NCBI GenBank assembly: GCA_022822135.1
Contig: JAJECH010000060.1
Coordinates: 1 to 36,492, forward strand
DNA from: Pseudomonadales bacterium
GTDB lineage: Bacteria; Pseudomonadota; Gammaproteobacteria; Pseudomonadales; Azotimanducaceae
Direction of reading: 5' to 3'
DNA length: 36,492 nt
The notes below the pieces were generated by a model that did no database searches, was not told where the DNA came from, and saw only the letters and a list, made by a program, of their open reading frames with translations. Every line of letters begins with the position of its first letter. Position 1 is the first letter of the stretch. This document shows positions 1-8,665 of the stretch, one piece after another. Both the position numbers and the translations under genes were made by a program.

Positions 1-204
1 GGTCATATCGCCAAAGCGAACCGTCAGACCCAAGCGCATTTCAAATGCGTGAGTTGCGGTTATGAAGCCAATGCCGACGTGGTCGGCGCGATCAATGTAT
101 TAAGGGCAGGGCATGCCCGGTTCGCCTGTGAAGTGAACGACGGTAGTCGTCAGCAGCAGGAACCTACAGAGGCGACTCATGCATCGGCTTTATGCCATGC
201 TTGA
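1..204 (+). CDS. tnpB: TnpB RNA-guided nuclease, C-terminal fragment cut by window edge
   Basis: The window opens inside a reading frame that ends with TGA at 202-204. It encodes the last 67 residues of an IS200/IS605-family TnpB: the second half of the zinc finger (CVSCGY) and the RuvC-III motif (NADVVGAINVL, with the catalytic Asp). It aligns without gaps to the C-terminus of the complete TnpB at 22115-23347, differing at roughly a dozen residues, so the two are diverged copies of one family and not a recent duplicate. The first CxxC of the zinc finger and the rest of the protein lie upstream of the window. TnpB is an omega-RNA-guided DNA nuclease that helps retain the element at its site. 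Identification is firm; whether the gene is intact cannot be seen. Confidence 0.93.
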   Translation, partial: GHIAKANRQTQAHFKCVSCGYEANADVVGAINVLRAGHARFACEVNDGSRQQQEPTEATHASALCHA

Positions 205-247
205 GCGCGGTATGAATCCTCGCCCTTCAGGTCGGGGAGGATGTCAA
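80..247 (+). ncRNA. Candidate omega-RNA (right-end RNA) of the TnpB element
   Basis: In characterised TnpB systems the guide RNA is made from the 3' end of tnpB plus the right end, and its guide is the host sequence just beyond the element. Here the 3' third of the fragment and the hairpin at 215-242 are conserved with the second copy, as expected for an RNA scaffold. The predicted guide would begin at 248 (ATAATTAGAGAATCGTAA). The 5' boundary given is approximate, and no transcript evidence is available. Confidence 0.4.
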
Positions 248-313
248 ATAATTAGAGAATCGTAATAAAACAATAAGATAATGTTGTTGTTTGTGATAAA
301 TGGCGATAGAATT

Positions 314-336
314 GTCATTTATACCGAATAAATGAC
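314..336. promoter_or_regulatory. Perfect 9-bp inverted repeat spanning the start codon of the ATPase gene
   Basis: GTCATTTAT (314-322), five spacer bases, then ATAAATGAC (328-336) form a perfect inverted repeat that contains the ATG at 332-334. As DNA it could be an operator for a dimeric regulator; as RNA it would fold into a hairpin that hides the start codon. There is no clear Shine-Dalgarno sequence upstream, so the start region is unusual. The arms are AT-rich, which lowers the significance, but the exact overlap with the start codon is notable. Confidence 0.5.
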
Positions 337-1498
337 GGTAGAACCATTGAATATCGAATATGTCCCGCGCATGCTCGACTTACGTTCTCGAATGGCTGAA
401 AAATCTCATTTTCTTTTTGGACCACGTCAAACCGGGAAATCGACATTGATTCGAAATTCTCTTCCTGATGCTGTCATATTTGATTTGAATGTAAGTACCG
501 ACTTCCTTAACCTAAGTAGAGATCCATCGCTCATCGGTGACGCTGTCATGCCTGACACGAAAATCGTCGTGATCGATGAAATTCAAAAAGCACCAAACTT
601 GCTTAACGAAGTGCACCATATCATCGAGTCGCAAGGTGTGCACTTTCTTTTGACGGGTTCAAGCGCACGAAAACTTCGTCAAAAAGGCGTCAATTTACTC
701 GGAGGTCGCGCACGTGTGCTCCGTTTCCATCCACTCACATTTCGAGAACTCGGCGACCAGTTTGATTTGGTCAGAGCACTCTCGTATGGCACGCTACCAT
801 CTGTATACCTCTCGAGTTCGCCGCGCAAGGAACTTGACGATTATGTGGACGTTTATCTTCGAGAGGAAATCAGGGCTGAGGGGTTAATTCGCAATTTACA
901 GTCGTTCAGTCGTGTTCTCGAAATCGCTGCGTTATGCAACGCCACGATTGTTAATTTCGAGAAGGTCGCGAGTGATGCCCAAGTCCCACGTTCAACGGTG
1001 CGGGAACATTTTGAAATTCTTAAGGACACACTGGTGCTTTTTGAACTCCCGGCATGGAGGGAAGGGTTGCGACGTAAACCGAACACGCGCTCGAAGTACT
1101 ACTTTTTCGACCCCGGTATTGTTTCAGCCGTCTTAAGACGAACCGAATTACGGCGAGGTACCTCCGAATTCGGCTTTGCGTTTGAATCGTGGTTAATGCA
1201 TGAACTCAGCAGCTGGGTTGATTACCAGGATATCGAACGACCGTTATCGCACTGGCGTTCACATTCGGGTTTTGCGGTTGATTTTCTAATCGGTGACACC
1301 GTGGCGATCGAAGCGAAGGCGACATCACACGTCGCCAATCGAGACTTGAGGAACTTGAAGGCGATTGAAGACGAGGGTACGTTCAAGCATCGAATATGTG
1401 TCTCCCTTGAAACTCGTCCCCGAATTCGCGATGGTATTGAAATACTGCCGTACAAAGTCTTTCTGAACAATCTATGGGATGGAGCGTACGTCGAATGA
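332..1498 (+). CDS. AAA_14/DUF4143-type ATP-binding protein
   Basis: A 388-residue ATPase of the family annotated as ATP-binding protein with DUF4143. It has a Walker A motif (GPRQTGKST, residues 30-38), a Walker B motif (VVIDE, 79-83), a sensor-like LLTGSS (106-111), a middle helical segment (about 190-240) that resembles a winged helix, and a C-terminal DUF4143 domain with a PD-(D/E)xK-like core (D317 and EAK, 327-329). Family members are common near mobile elements and toxin-antitoxin-like loci; their biochemical role is poorly defined, with a DNA-related or defence role as an inference. The start at 332 sits inside a palindrome and lacks a clear ribosome site; an alternative ATG at 371 would still retain the Walker motifs. 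It stands alone between a TnpB element and a convergent giant gene. Confidence 0.88.
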   Translation: MTVEPLNIEYVPRMLDLRSRMAEKSHFLFGPRQTGKSTLIRNSLPDAVIFDLNVSTDFLNLSRDPSLIGDAVMPDTKIVVIDEIQKAPNLLNEVHHIIESQGVHFLLTGSSARKLRQKGVNLLGGRARVLRFHPLTFRELGDQFDLVRALSYGTLPSVYLSSSPRKELDDYVDVYLREEIRAEGLIRNLQSFSRVLEIAALCNATIVNFEKVASDAQVPRSTVREHFEILKDTLVLFELPAWREGLRRKPNTRSKYYFFDPGIVSAVLRRTELRRGTSEFGFAFESWLMHELSSWVDYQDIERPLSHWRSHSGFAVDFLIGDTVAIEAKATSHVANRDLRNLKAIEDEGTFKHRICVSLETRPRIRDGIEILPYKVFLNNLWDGAYVE

Positions 1499-1520
1499 GG
1501 TCCGCTAGAGATCAGTATTT

Positions 1521-1564
1521 GTAACAATCGATCGACGCGATGGATTCACCGCGCCGATCGTTAC
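1521..1564. terminator. Near-palindromic hairpin between convergent genes
   Basis: GTAACAATCG (1521-1530) pairs with CGATCGTTAC (1555-1564) with one mismatch, and an inner CGCG/CGCG stem (1536-1539 with 1550-1553) extends the structure. It lies in the 130-bp gap between the 3' ends of the ATPase gene (plus) and the giant barrel protein (minus), where a bidirectional transcription end would be expected. No T tract follows on either strand, so an intrinsic terminator is not certain. It could instead be a protein-binding palindrome. Confidence 0.4.
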
Positions 1565-1628
1565 AGATTTACAACCGTCGGTGTCTTTTCTGAACTATGG
1601 CTTAGATCGAGATTCAGAAGAAGTTCTT

Positions 1629-4600
1629 TCAAAAGTCCATTCGAACCGAAAGTCCATACGTCAACTGCTCTTGCTCGCCGATCCTTTCCGATCGCCCGAA
1701 GATAAAGCGTGATGAGATCGAAGCGTTGGTACTGACGAATTGCCTGAGCTGCGCGCCGATTTGCGACTGTTGCATCCCAGTACCGTACCTCGTGTGCTGA
1801 ATGAACGGCGTAAGTAGAAGCCTCTCATCGACGACAGGAAAGCCGTACCCGATTTGGGCATCGACGTGCATCTGCCTGTCGTTCACAGCTTGGTCGAAAT
1901 TCCGTGGCGGTCGTGCACCGATGTCAAAACTTGCGAAGTTACTCCAGATCGCATCGCTTGCGTACGAACTAGCACCCCATCTTGGTGAGAACGTAGCCGT
2001 AAAACCGGTACCGTCGTGCGACGGACTAACGGTTGCTGTCATGGTTACACCGCTCTCCGAATATGGGTTTTGACCACGCGTTTCGAAGGTGCGTCCCATC
2101 ACTTCGAACGAGTACACACTCCGCGATACCTTTAGCCCACCGACGAATTCCAGTCCAGAGCCGATATCGCCGTCGCCACCGTCAGTTCGAAGGTTGAGTT
2201 GTCCAAACGGGGTAAGCGTTGTGCTCGCAATCCAATTCAGTGTGTAAGACGTCTCGATACCCGTTCTTAGTCTGTGTGTGTCAGCACTGAGATCAGCGCC
2301 GACGGATTCGCCGTTAGAAGTTGCGAGTCGCGATGCTGCCACGTCGCCACGTAAAGCGAGCTCGAACCGGGCGGAATTAGCCAATCTGTGATGTCCACCC
2401 AAAACAGCTAATTGGCTCTTCAACACACTCGAAGCATCGTCTGAGCCAACAACTGTGGTACCCAATTCACCACTACCCATGCCAATCGTGCCCCAAATCG
2501 AACCACGGTCTGTCGGCGTGTAACGGAAGTAAGGCATCAGTTGATTGAGTTCGATGCTCATGTGTTGGCTTGCCGTACCGTAGGTGTAGTTAGACTCACC
2601 TTCATGTTGCGTGATCGTTAGACCGACTATCCAGTCTTCCTTTATGTTCTTGTCGATACCGAGGTAGACGTTCTCGATCGATCCACCGTAGCTCTCACCA
2701 CCGTAGGACTGGTGGTCCATATTGCTCCAGATCGACCAAGGTGTGGATTTCTCGTCTGCACCGAGAGTGAACGAGAAACCTCGATCAAATGGTGAAAACG
2801 AATTTGGCGTGATATGGCTCGCGGCACCTCCACCCCAATCGCCCGATAACGGCGCTAATGTGCCACCGACTCCACCGCTCGCAGCAGGTTCTGAATGTGG
2901 ATACGCACGGTGATTAAGGCTGTGTTCAGTCCATGTTTCGACTGAGTCCACAGACTGTGCGTCGATTGAGAGATCCGAATTAGCTTGGACGACATTGGTC
3001 CGAGTATCAATGGCAGAAGTAACACTGCCGAGCATGGCGCGACCAAATCCTGCAAGGGACTTCGCGGCGATTTCCATCAATCGTTCATCGCCGACGATGA
3101 TCTCAGTGGTCAATGCAGCGGTGCCGCCGTGTGGATCGCTTGCAGTAACGGTCAGAGCAACATTGCCTCTTGAGACAGGTGTAATAGTTGCTCCTGTTTC
3201 GGTCGTGATGGCTTGAACGACCCCGACTGCATCCAGCGTGGCTGCGAAGGTCAGCACGTCGTCTTCGTCAGTGAACCAATCACGAAAGACAAGATCGTAC
3301 GGTTTGCCGCCGACCTGAAGTTGGATCGGTCCGGCGGCTTCATTGACCGTGGGTCCGATGTTTTCAACCGTGACTTTGAACGATGCCTCAGTACGTGCAC
3401 CATTCGTATCGACCGCATTCAGCGTGATAACGGTTTCGCCGACCTGCAATCCTTGAATCGTCAGCACGCCGTTTTCAAACGTCGTATCGATGATCGATTC
3501 GTCGAGCGAGTGTGCTGTGACTTCTATTGACTCGCCGTCCGCGTCGTGAAATGCTTCGCTCAAGTCCAGCACTAGATCACTCACACGCGTCGTGCGTTGA
3601 TCGGAGAGCGGAGCGAGCAAAGATGGCGCGGCGTTCACGACGTTTACGAAAAACATCGTTTTCGCTGTGTATCCCGCATCGTTCGATACGGTCAGCTTGA
3701 CGAACGTCTCGCCTCGGTTGAGCGCCGAAAGCGTTAGACGTGCACCGTCAACGCGTGCATCAAGAACCGACGTATCACGTATCACGGGTTGCAGGTTAAA
3801 GATTGAATTTCGCAAGTCTGTGTCGGGTAAGAGGTCACGAACGTCCAGTGTCAACGGTGCACTACGGTCAAAGGTTTGAGGTCCGAATACAAGCGCGTTA
3901 GCAGCTGGTGCTGTCACGGTGATGGTCTCAGTCACACTGGTCTCGGCGCCTTCGGTATCCCGCGCGACGATGGTCATCATGGCGGTACCGGCCGAACGTG
4001 CAAACGCAGTCAAGATGTTGCCGGTATCCAGGACGACTAGTAACACACCGTCGTCGGAGGAACTTACGTCATAGCCAGCGACTCGGTCATTCGGATTTGG
4101 GTCGGTAAATAGGGAATCGAGCTCAAGTTCGAAGAACTCGGGAACTGGGATGGTGTTGTTAGCGGGAAGGGCTGCAGTAAGCGCCTCGCGATCCAACACA
4201 GGCGGTTGGTTCTCGCCGTCGTTTTCGTTCGCGACCACGCGAATGGTCGCCGTTTCAGTTGTTGCGTTGCCTTCTGTATCCGTTGCGGAGATCGTAAGGT
4301 TAGAGGAGCCGATGGCACGGGCGATAAGGAATGTGGTTGTGGACCCCGGACTTCCTGATACTCGCAGTACGATCGTGTTCGACGAGACGACTTGCAGTGT
4401 TAGATCGTCTCCCTCAGGATCTGTGAAGACACCGGTCAGGTCCAACTCATGGTAGTTGCGTTGCTGCATGGTGTTGTCGGCAGGCAGTGCTGCGGTTAAT
4501 GCTGCCTGATCCAGTACTGGCGCTTGGTTGCCGGTGCCGGATTCCTCCACCACGGTTAACGTGATCTCAAGCGACACCATATTGTCAGCAGTATCAGTTG

Positions 4601-6842
4601 CGGTAATCGTGACGGTTGCTGTTCCAACCCCGTCGCCGTAAAGAAACAGCACGTCATCAGCGGATATCGCTGTGAGGACGATGCTTGAATCGGAGGATTC
4701 GTCAGTGAACGTCAGTTCATCGCCTTCTGGATCGGTAAATAAGTCAGCGAGTGTTAATTGGATGTTGTCGTTCAAGGTGATTTCGTTGTTGGCCGGTAGC
4801 GCAGCATCGACCGCGGTCTGATTGATTTCAGGGGGTTGGTTTTCTGACGTGAGCTCACTCACGACTTCAATGGTGTGCGTATCTGTCGTCTCGTTTCCGG
4901 CAGTGTCAGCTGCTGTAAAAGTGAGCACCGCGCTTCCGAGTGCACGACCGAGTAGGACGACTTCGGCGCTCTCACCAGTTCCTGTCTCAGTGGCTAGAAG
5001 CACGTTTTCTGCGCTAGATTCCACCGCGACCGTGACCTCGTCCCCTTCTGGGTCTGTGAACAACCCGCTTAGTGGGACTTCGTGAGTCTGACCTACGAGC
5101 ATCTCGAGATTTGCGGGTAGCGCGGCCGTGAATGCTTCGGCGTTCGCAGTCGGTGGTTGATTCGTCTGTACCGTGACTTGGAAAGTCTGCGTCGCAGCTC
5201 GACCTGAGTTGTCGGTCGCGGTTAGGGTAATCGTGCTCGAACCGATGGCTATCGCTGTGATCGTGAGCTCGTCGAAACCTCGAACCGTCGTCGTCACGAC
5301 GCCTGGATTGCTACTTACTGCGTCGATGCGGATGCGGTCATTGGCATCTTCATCGTTGAAATACTCGCCGACACTAAACGTTGAGGACCCCTGTACGGCT
5401 AATGACCGATCGGATATGTTGCCGGTTGCCATTGGCGCATCGTTGACGTCCCTTACTGTGACCGTGAGCGTGAAGTTGCGATTGGGATCACTCGCTACCC
5501 AACCGTCGTGCAACCCAAGCGCAATGTCATAGGACGGGGTTTGTTCAAAGTTGATCGGCGCGGCCGACACAATGGCGATTCGATTGGGTTGACGTGCGCG
5601 CGTTGCCGATTCCGCCGAGCAGACGTTAGTGCCATCCCAAAGAGGATCCACGATGGCGGTGAAGTCACTTGAGCTCAACGACACCGTGATTTCGTCAGCA
5701 GTCGAGTCATCATCGGCGTATTGCACTAAATGGGATACTGCCGTACCAATAGGAACGTTTTCGTCTATGTTGCCACCGACACTGATGACGCTAGCAGGCT
5801 CAAATCTTGGTGGCGTGTTGTTATTGCGGACCTCGACTTGGATGGTGCGGTCTAACGTGATTGACCCGTCGGATGCAATAACCGTGACGTTATCAGAGGC
5901 GGTTGGGTTGTCGGCACTGGTCCCGACGCCCGTGAGTGTCAAACTACTGCCTGAGTGCATGACCAAGCCTGTCAGCGAGGTCTGAGGAACTGTGAATGTG
6001 ACGGTATCCATCTCCGGATCCGTGAAGTACGTGTCGAGATCGAAATTCCGCGAACGGCCTTGGAGCAAGCGAACGGTCATCGGCAGCACGTTTTGAGTAC
6101 TCGGATCGTTGTGAGCGTACAGCTCGTTGATGTTCATCAACGTGATTTCTATGGTGACGTCGGTGTTGCTCCAACCGTCACTCGCGCGTAACGTGACGGT
6201 CATTGACTTGGTAGACGAAAGGCTCGGACTTTCGTAGTCGAGGAAATAACCTTGGAGTGCGACACCTGAGGCGGGCTGCACGACGGCAATGCACATTTCG
6301 CCGATTTGAACAGCGTTCATTCCCGTGTTACGACAGTTCGATTGCGCTCCGACAAGGCTGTACGCGATGGTATCACCGTGCGCCGAATTCCCGCCTTCGT
6401 CTAAATCTGTTGCATCCCATGCACCAAGAGGCGTCGGATTGATAGCGACAGCGGAAGCATTTCCGGTTAGAACCTCGTCGACCGCCACTGAAAAGCCCGA
6501 TGCGCCACCGCCGAAACTTGGTGGGTTATTGACGCCTTGTTTAACGAACACGGTCACGTTTGCACCTTCTTGCTTGGTCGTGATATTGCCGCTTTGGTCG
6601 CTGGCACCGAAGTAGATCTTCGCCCAATAGACGCCGGCGCTGGCCATACCATCGCCGTCGGTGGTCGCAACTAAAAGAGGTCCACGTGCTTCTACCGATA
6701 GAACAGCAGGGGATGTGGGTAGATTGCTATAGCTATTGCAACGAGACGCGTCTTCGACGAAATCACCGGCGACGCCGGTGTCGCAGACCTCGATCGTCGA
6801 CAGTGGGAGCGAAACCGGAGCACCTTCAGGATCACGGAACAA
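1629..6842 (-). CDS. Giant cadherin/Ig-repeat outer-membrane barrel protein, main fragment downstream of an in-frame amber codon
   Basis: This 1737-residue stretch is the bulk of a surface protein. Residues about 1-560 hold cadherin-like modules with DxNDAP-type and DENVPIGT motifs. Residues about 561-977 hold four similar modules of about 105 residues, each starting NQPP or NQAP and carrying a conserved FTDP(E/N) core. Further Ig-like modules run to about 1250. A linker (AGFGRAMLG) then leads to a C-terminal beta-barrel ending in Phe (RMDF), as expected of an autotransporter-like outer-membrane domain. The frame is open upstream only to 6875, where an amber codon (6876-6878) separates it from the signal-peptide part at 6879-7439 in the same frame. 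TTG at 6842 is merely the first possible restart and has no convincing ribosome site. Probable role: adhesion or cell-surface interaction. It is probably not exported unless the amber is suppressed or is a sequencing error. Confidence 0.82.
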   Translation of the reverse strand: MFRDPEGAPVSLPLSTIEVCDTGVAGDFVEDASRCNSYSNLPTSPAVLSVEARGPLLVATTDGDGMASAGVYWAKIYFGASDQSGNITTKQEGANVTVFVKQGVNNPPSFGGGASGFSVAVDEVLTGNASAVAINPTPLGAWDATDLDEGGNSAHGDTIAYSLVGAQSNCRNTGMNAVQIGEMCIAVVQPASGVALQGYFLDYESPSLSSTKSMTVTLRASDGWSNTDVTIEITLMNINELYAHNDPSTQNVLPMTVRLLQGRSRNFDLDTYFTDPEMDTVTFTVPQTSLTGLVMHSGSSLTLTGVGTSADNPTASDNVTVIASDGSITLDRTIQVEVRNNNTPPRFEPASVISVGGNIDENVPIGTAVSHLVQYADDDSTADEITVSLSSSDFTAIVDPLWDGTNVCSAESATRARQPNRIAIVSAAPINFEQTPSYDIALGLHDGWVASDPNRNFTLTVTVRDVNDAPMATGNISDRSLAVQGSSTFSVGEYFNDEDANDRIRIDAVSSNPGVVTTTVRGFDELTITAIAIGSSTITLTATDNSGRAATQTFQVTVQTNQPPTANAEAFTAALPANLEMLVGQTHEVPLSGLFTDPEGDEVTVAVESSAENVLLATETGTGESAEVVLLGRALGSAVLTFTAADTAGNETTDTHTIEVVSELTSENQPPEINQTAVDAALPANNEITLNDNIQLTLADLFTDPEGDELTFTDESSDSSIVLTAISADDVLFLYGDGVGTATVTITATDTADNMVSLEITLTVVEESGTGNQAPVLDQAALTAALPADNTMQQRNYHELDLTGVFTDPEGDDLTLQVVSSNTIVLRVSGSPGSTTTFLIARAIGSSNLTISATDTEGNATTETATIRVVANENDGENQPPVLDREALTAALPANNTIPVPEFFELELDSLFTDPNPNDRVAGYDVSSSDDGVLLVVLDTGNILTAFARSAGTAMMTIVARDTEGAETSVTETITVTAPAANALVFGPQTFDRSAPLTLDVRDLLPDTDLRNSIFNLQPVIRDTSVLDARVDGARLTLSALNRGETFVKLTVSNDAGYTAKTMFFVNVVNAAPSLLAPLSDQRTTRVSDLVLDLSEAFHDADGESIEVTAHSLDESIIDTTFENGVLTIQGLQVGETVITLNAVDTNGARTEASFKVTVENIGPTVNEAAGPIQLQVGGKPYDLVFRDWFTDEDDVLTFAATLDAVGVVQAITTETGATITPVSRGNVALTVTASDPHGGTAALTTEIIVGDERLMEIAAKSLAGFGRAMLGSVTSAIDTRTNVVQANSDLSIDAQSVDSVETWTEHSLNHRAYPHSEPAASGGVGGTLAPLSGDWGGGAASHITPNSFSPFDRGFSFTLGADEKSTPWSIWSNMDHQSYGGESYGGSIENVYLGIDKNIKEDWIVGLTITQHEGESNYTYGTASQHMSIELNQLMPYFRYTPTDRGSIWGTIGMGSGELGTTVVGSDDASSVLKSQLAVLGGHHRLANSARFELALRGDVAASRLATSNGESVGADLSADTHRLRTGIETSYTLNWIASTTLTPFGQLNLRTDGGDGDIGSGLEFVGGLKVSRSVYSFEVMGRTFETRGQNPYSESGVTMTATVSPSHDGTGFTATFSPRWGASSYASDAIWSNFASFDIGARPPRNFDQAVNDRQMHVDAQIGYGFPVVDERLLLTPFIQHTRYGTGMQQSQIGAQLRQFVSTNASISSRFIFGRSERIGEQEQLTYGLSVRMDF
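3912..5162 (-). repeat. Four diverged tandem modules (about 315 bp each) inside the giant surface protein
   Basis: Four consecutive modules of about 104-107 codons share the pattern NQPP, then ALPAN or ALPADN, then LFTDPEGDE or variants, then SS, then ATDT(E/A)GN. Residue starts are about 561, 668, 772 and 878 of the main fragment. The DNA copies are diverged, so they do not look like recent slippage products. Tandem modules of this kind are sites where recombination can change protein length. Confidence 0.75.
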
Positions 6843-6875
6843 CCTAGCGACGTTGTATTCGATGATCTGGTCAAC

Positions 6876-7439
6876 CTACAGATAACGCCTCTCACGTGAA
6901 TGGGCTGGAGGCGCAACATACTCAAATGTCTCATCTGTAAGTACTGGGGTTTCATCGATGTTAGAAAGCGTGAACGTCACCGTAAGTGAGTTTGCCGTTC
7001 GTCCACTTGGGGTGATGGACGTCTCCCGGGCGTTCAACGTTAGCGTATGAGCAGCTCTTGAATCGTAGTCGAAAGGCATGTTTCCGAGCACCAACGCGAA
7101 TGATGCGTTCGCAGCGGTATAGCCGTTAGGAGTCGCGGCGTTGCCGATCGTGCAATTGAGCGATGGAAAATCAAGAAGGTCAGCTGGTGCCGTTTTGACC
7201 TCGAAGCAAAAGTCTGACGCAGAGGCGTTGAGTGCGCCTCGAATATTGGTATTGAGGGTTGCTAGCTGCGCTGCTTGTTGAGCCGAATCTTCGTTCCACG
7301 ACATCGTGATGCTCGTATTACTAAACGCAACCTGGGCGTTGGCGAGAGTGCAAATGAAGACGATCGGGATCAGAGGCAGGAGCCTAGTCCATCGTGCTTG
7401 GAGTATTTGAACTCCAACGGATCTTTTCCTTTGTCTCAC
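6876..7439 (-). CDS. N-terminal fragment of the giant surface protein, with signal peptide, ending at an in-frame TAG
   Basis: The frame encodes a signal peptide (basic start, hydrophobic LLPLIPIVFICTLA, cleavage near ANAQ) followed by one cadherin-like module ending in NIDETPVLTDETFEYVAPP. I chose GTG at 7437-7439 as start because AGAGG at 7446-7450 lies six bases upstream and the signal peptide then begins near the N-terminus; the frame itself is open to an ATG at 7562. It stops at TAG (6876-6878). The next 11 codons and the whole 1737-residue fragment continue in the same frame with matching domain sequence, so the two were almost certainly one gene of about 1930 codons. CAG (Gln) to TAG is the simplest mutation. 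On its own this would be a short secreted fragment. Confidence 0.75.
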   Translation of the reverse strand: MRQRKRSVGVQILQARWTRLLPLIPIVFICTLANAQVAFSNTSITMSWNEDSAQQAAQLATLNTNIRGALNASASDFCFEVKTAPADLLDFPSLNCTIGNAATPNGYTAANASFALVLGNMPFDYDSRAAHTLTLNARETSITPSGRTANSLTVTFTLSNIDETPVLTDETFEYVAPPAHSRERRYL

Positions 7440-7804
7440 GGATGGCCTCTCGATCGAGTCCGGTTTAGATCTCGTTCGCGTGTGTTGCCTGGTACAGATA
7501 TGGGGTTGAAGGGTTGAGGTGCCAAAGAGCAATCTGCAGAGGCGTGAAGCGAAGCGATACATGAGACTAAAACGCGATTTGTTAGTGGCTAAATACTACG
7601 AGTTCTAGGTGAGAATGTCTGTTTCAAAGAGGCACATCGCGGCCTAGGCGTACATGGGCCAAGGACAGAACCGCTCAAAATAAGCGACAATTGAATCTGT
7701 CTTATAGATATGCGCTGCTTCGCGGTTAGGAACTCGGGAATAAGGAGAGTCTAGGTTTGTAAGCCGGTGGTCCAAATCGGCAAAGTAGCTAGAGGATACG
7801 AGAT
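7440..7804. other. Divergent intergenic region, giant surface protein / nucleotidase gene
   Basis: This 365-bp stretch separates divergently transcribed genes and must hold their promoters. I see a good ribosome site (AGAGGA, 7791-7796) for the plus-strand gene and AGAGG (7446-7450) for the minus-strand gene, but no promoter I can defend, no repeats and no RNA gene. Confidence 0.5.
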
Positions 7805-8485
7805 ATGACTACAACAGTGATTGATTGGCAGAAAATTGATACGCTACTTCTTGATATTGATGGCACACTTCTGGATAGAAATTTCGATAACGTGGTGTGG
7901 GAACAGCTTTTGCCTTCAAGGTATGGTGAAGCGAAAGGTCTAGAGCCAGATAGAGCAAAAGACAAGCTGCTAAAGCACATGCGTCAGGTTGCTCACACGC
8001 TGGACTACTACCGCATTGACTATTGGGCGAAGTACACTGGCGTCGATCTGATCGAGTTACATCACGAAGTAGCCCATCTTCTTGAATTTCGACCTGGTAC
8101 GCGAGCCTTTCTAGACTGGATTCGCGGTAGTGGTATACACAGCATTTTGGTCACGAACGCAGATCGTCGTTGCTTCGCTGTGAAGGATTCATACTGTCAC
8201 CTTAGCGAGGAGGTTTCGAACATCGTGTCCTGTCAGGATTACGGTTATCCGAAAGAGAACAAGGGATTTTGGGTGAGATTGAATGAAGAGCATCCCTTCG
8301 ATAATGATCGGACCCTCTTTATTGATGACGATGAATCTGTACTTGAAGCCGCTAGATCTTATGGAATCGAGCACCTTTTGACGATTCGCCAACCTGATTC
8401 AAAGCGAACAGCTCGCCAAGGACTTCGGTTTTCGTCGATCAATAACCTCATGGAGATCGTTCCAGCGGAATTGATCGCGCAGTAG
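7805..8485 (+). CDS. yrfG: HAD-family GMP/IMP nucleotidase, YrfG-like
   Basis: A 226-residue HAD-superfamily phosphatase. Motif I is LLLDIDGTLLD (nucleophile D17, acid/base D19), motif II is the TNA in LVTNADR, the motif III Lys is in YGYPKEN, and motif IV is FIDDDESVL. The opening WQKIDTLLLDIDGTLLD and the segments HTLDYYRIDYW and RTLFIDDDESVLEAA closely resemble E. coli YrfG, as remembered, which dephosphorylates GMP and IMP in the cytosol. Length matches that family (about 220). ATG at 7805 has AGAGGA eight bases upstream. It ends in TAG, showing that TAG is a normal stop codon here. The gene is followed after 180 bp by the TonB receptor gene and may be transcribed separately. Confidence 0.88.
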   Translation: MTTTVIDWQKIDTLLLDIDGTLLDRNFDNVVWEQLLPSRYGEAKGLEPDRAKDKLLKHMRQVAHTLDYYRIDYWAKYTGVDLIELHHEVAHLLEFRPGTRAFLDWIRGSGIHSILVTNADRRCFAVKDSYCHLSEEVSNIVSCQDYGYPKENKGFWVRLNEEHPFDNDRTLFIDDDESVLEAARSYGIEHLLTIRQPDSKRTARQGLRFSSINNLMEIVPAELIAQ

Positions 8486-8665
8486 ATGGTTTCTAACAGA
8501 ATTAGTCGCCTGTCATCCCAGATATCGCCGGTTTCGATGGATGGTTAACCAAACAACGCAATTAACTCGATACGGTGCCTCCGAATTCAGGCTCGTATTT
8601 AGTCGCCGTTTTAAACTTAGACATGGATATGATGAGACTCAAGCGATAGGGAGAGTTCGCGGAAT

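Larger units (their letters stand above)
1..247 (+). mobile_element. IS200/IS605-family (TnpB) element, right part
   Basis: The right end can be placed by comparison with the second copy at 22072-23463. Both have the same sequence after the tnpB stop codon (GCGCGGTATGAATCCTCG, a short imperfect hairpin with ATCCTC/GAGGAT arms, then GGATGTCAA) and diverge immediately after TCAA, here at 244-247. TCAA-type tetranucleotides are the known right-end cleavage sites of some IS605-group elements. The left end is outside the window. The base after the shared block is A here and T in the other copy, so the boundary is certain to within a base or so. Confidence 0.8.

Noticed and set aside
6876-6878. TAG read as a sense codon (altered genetic code)
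   Set aside because: TAG ends the well-defined YrfG-like gene at 8483-8485, so it functions as a stop codon here.
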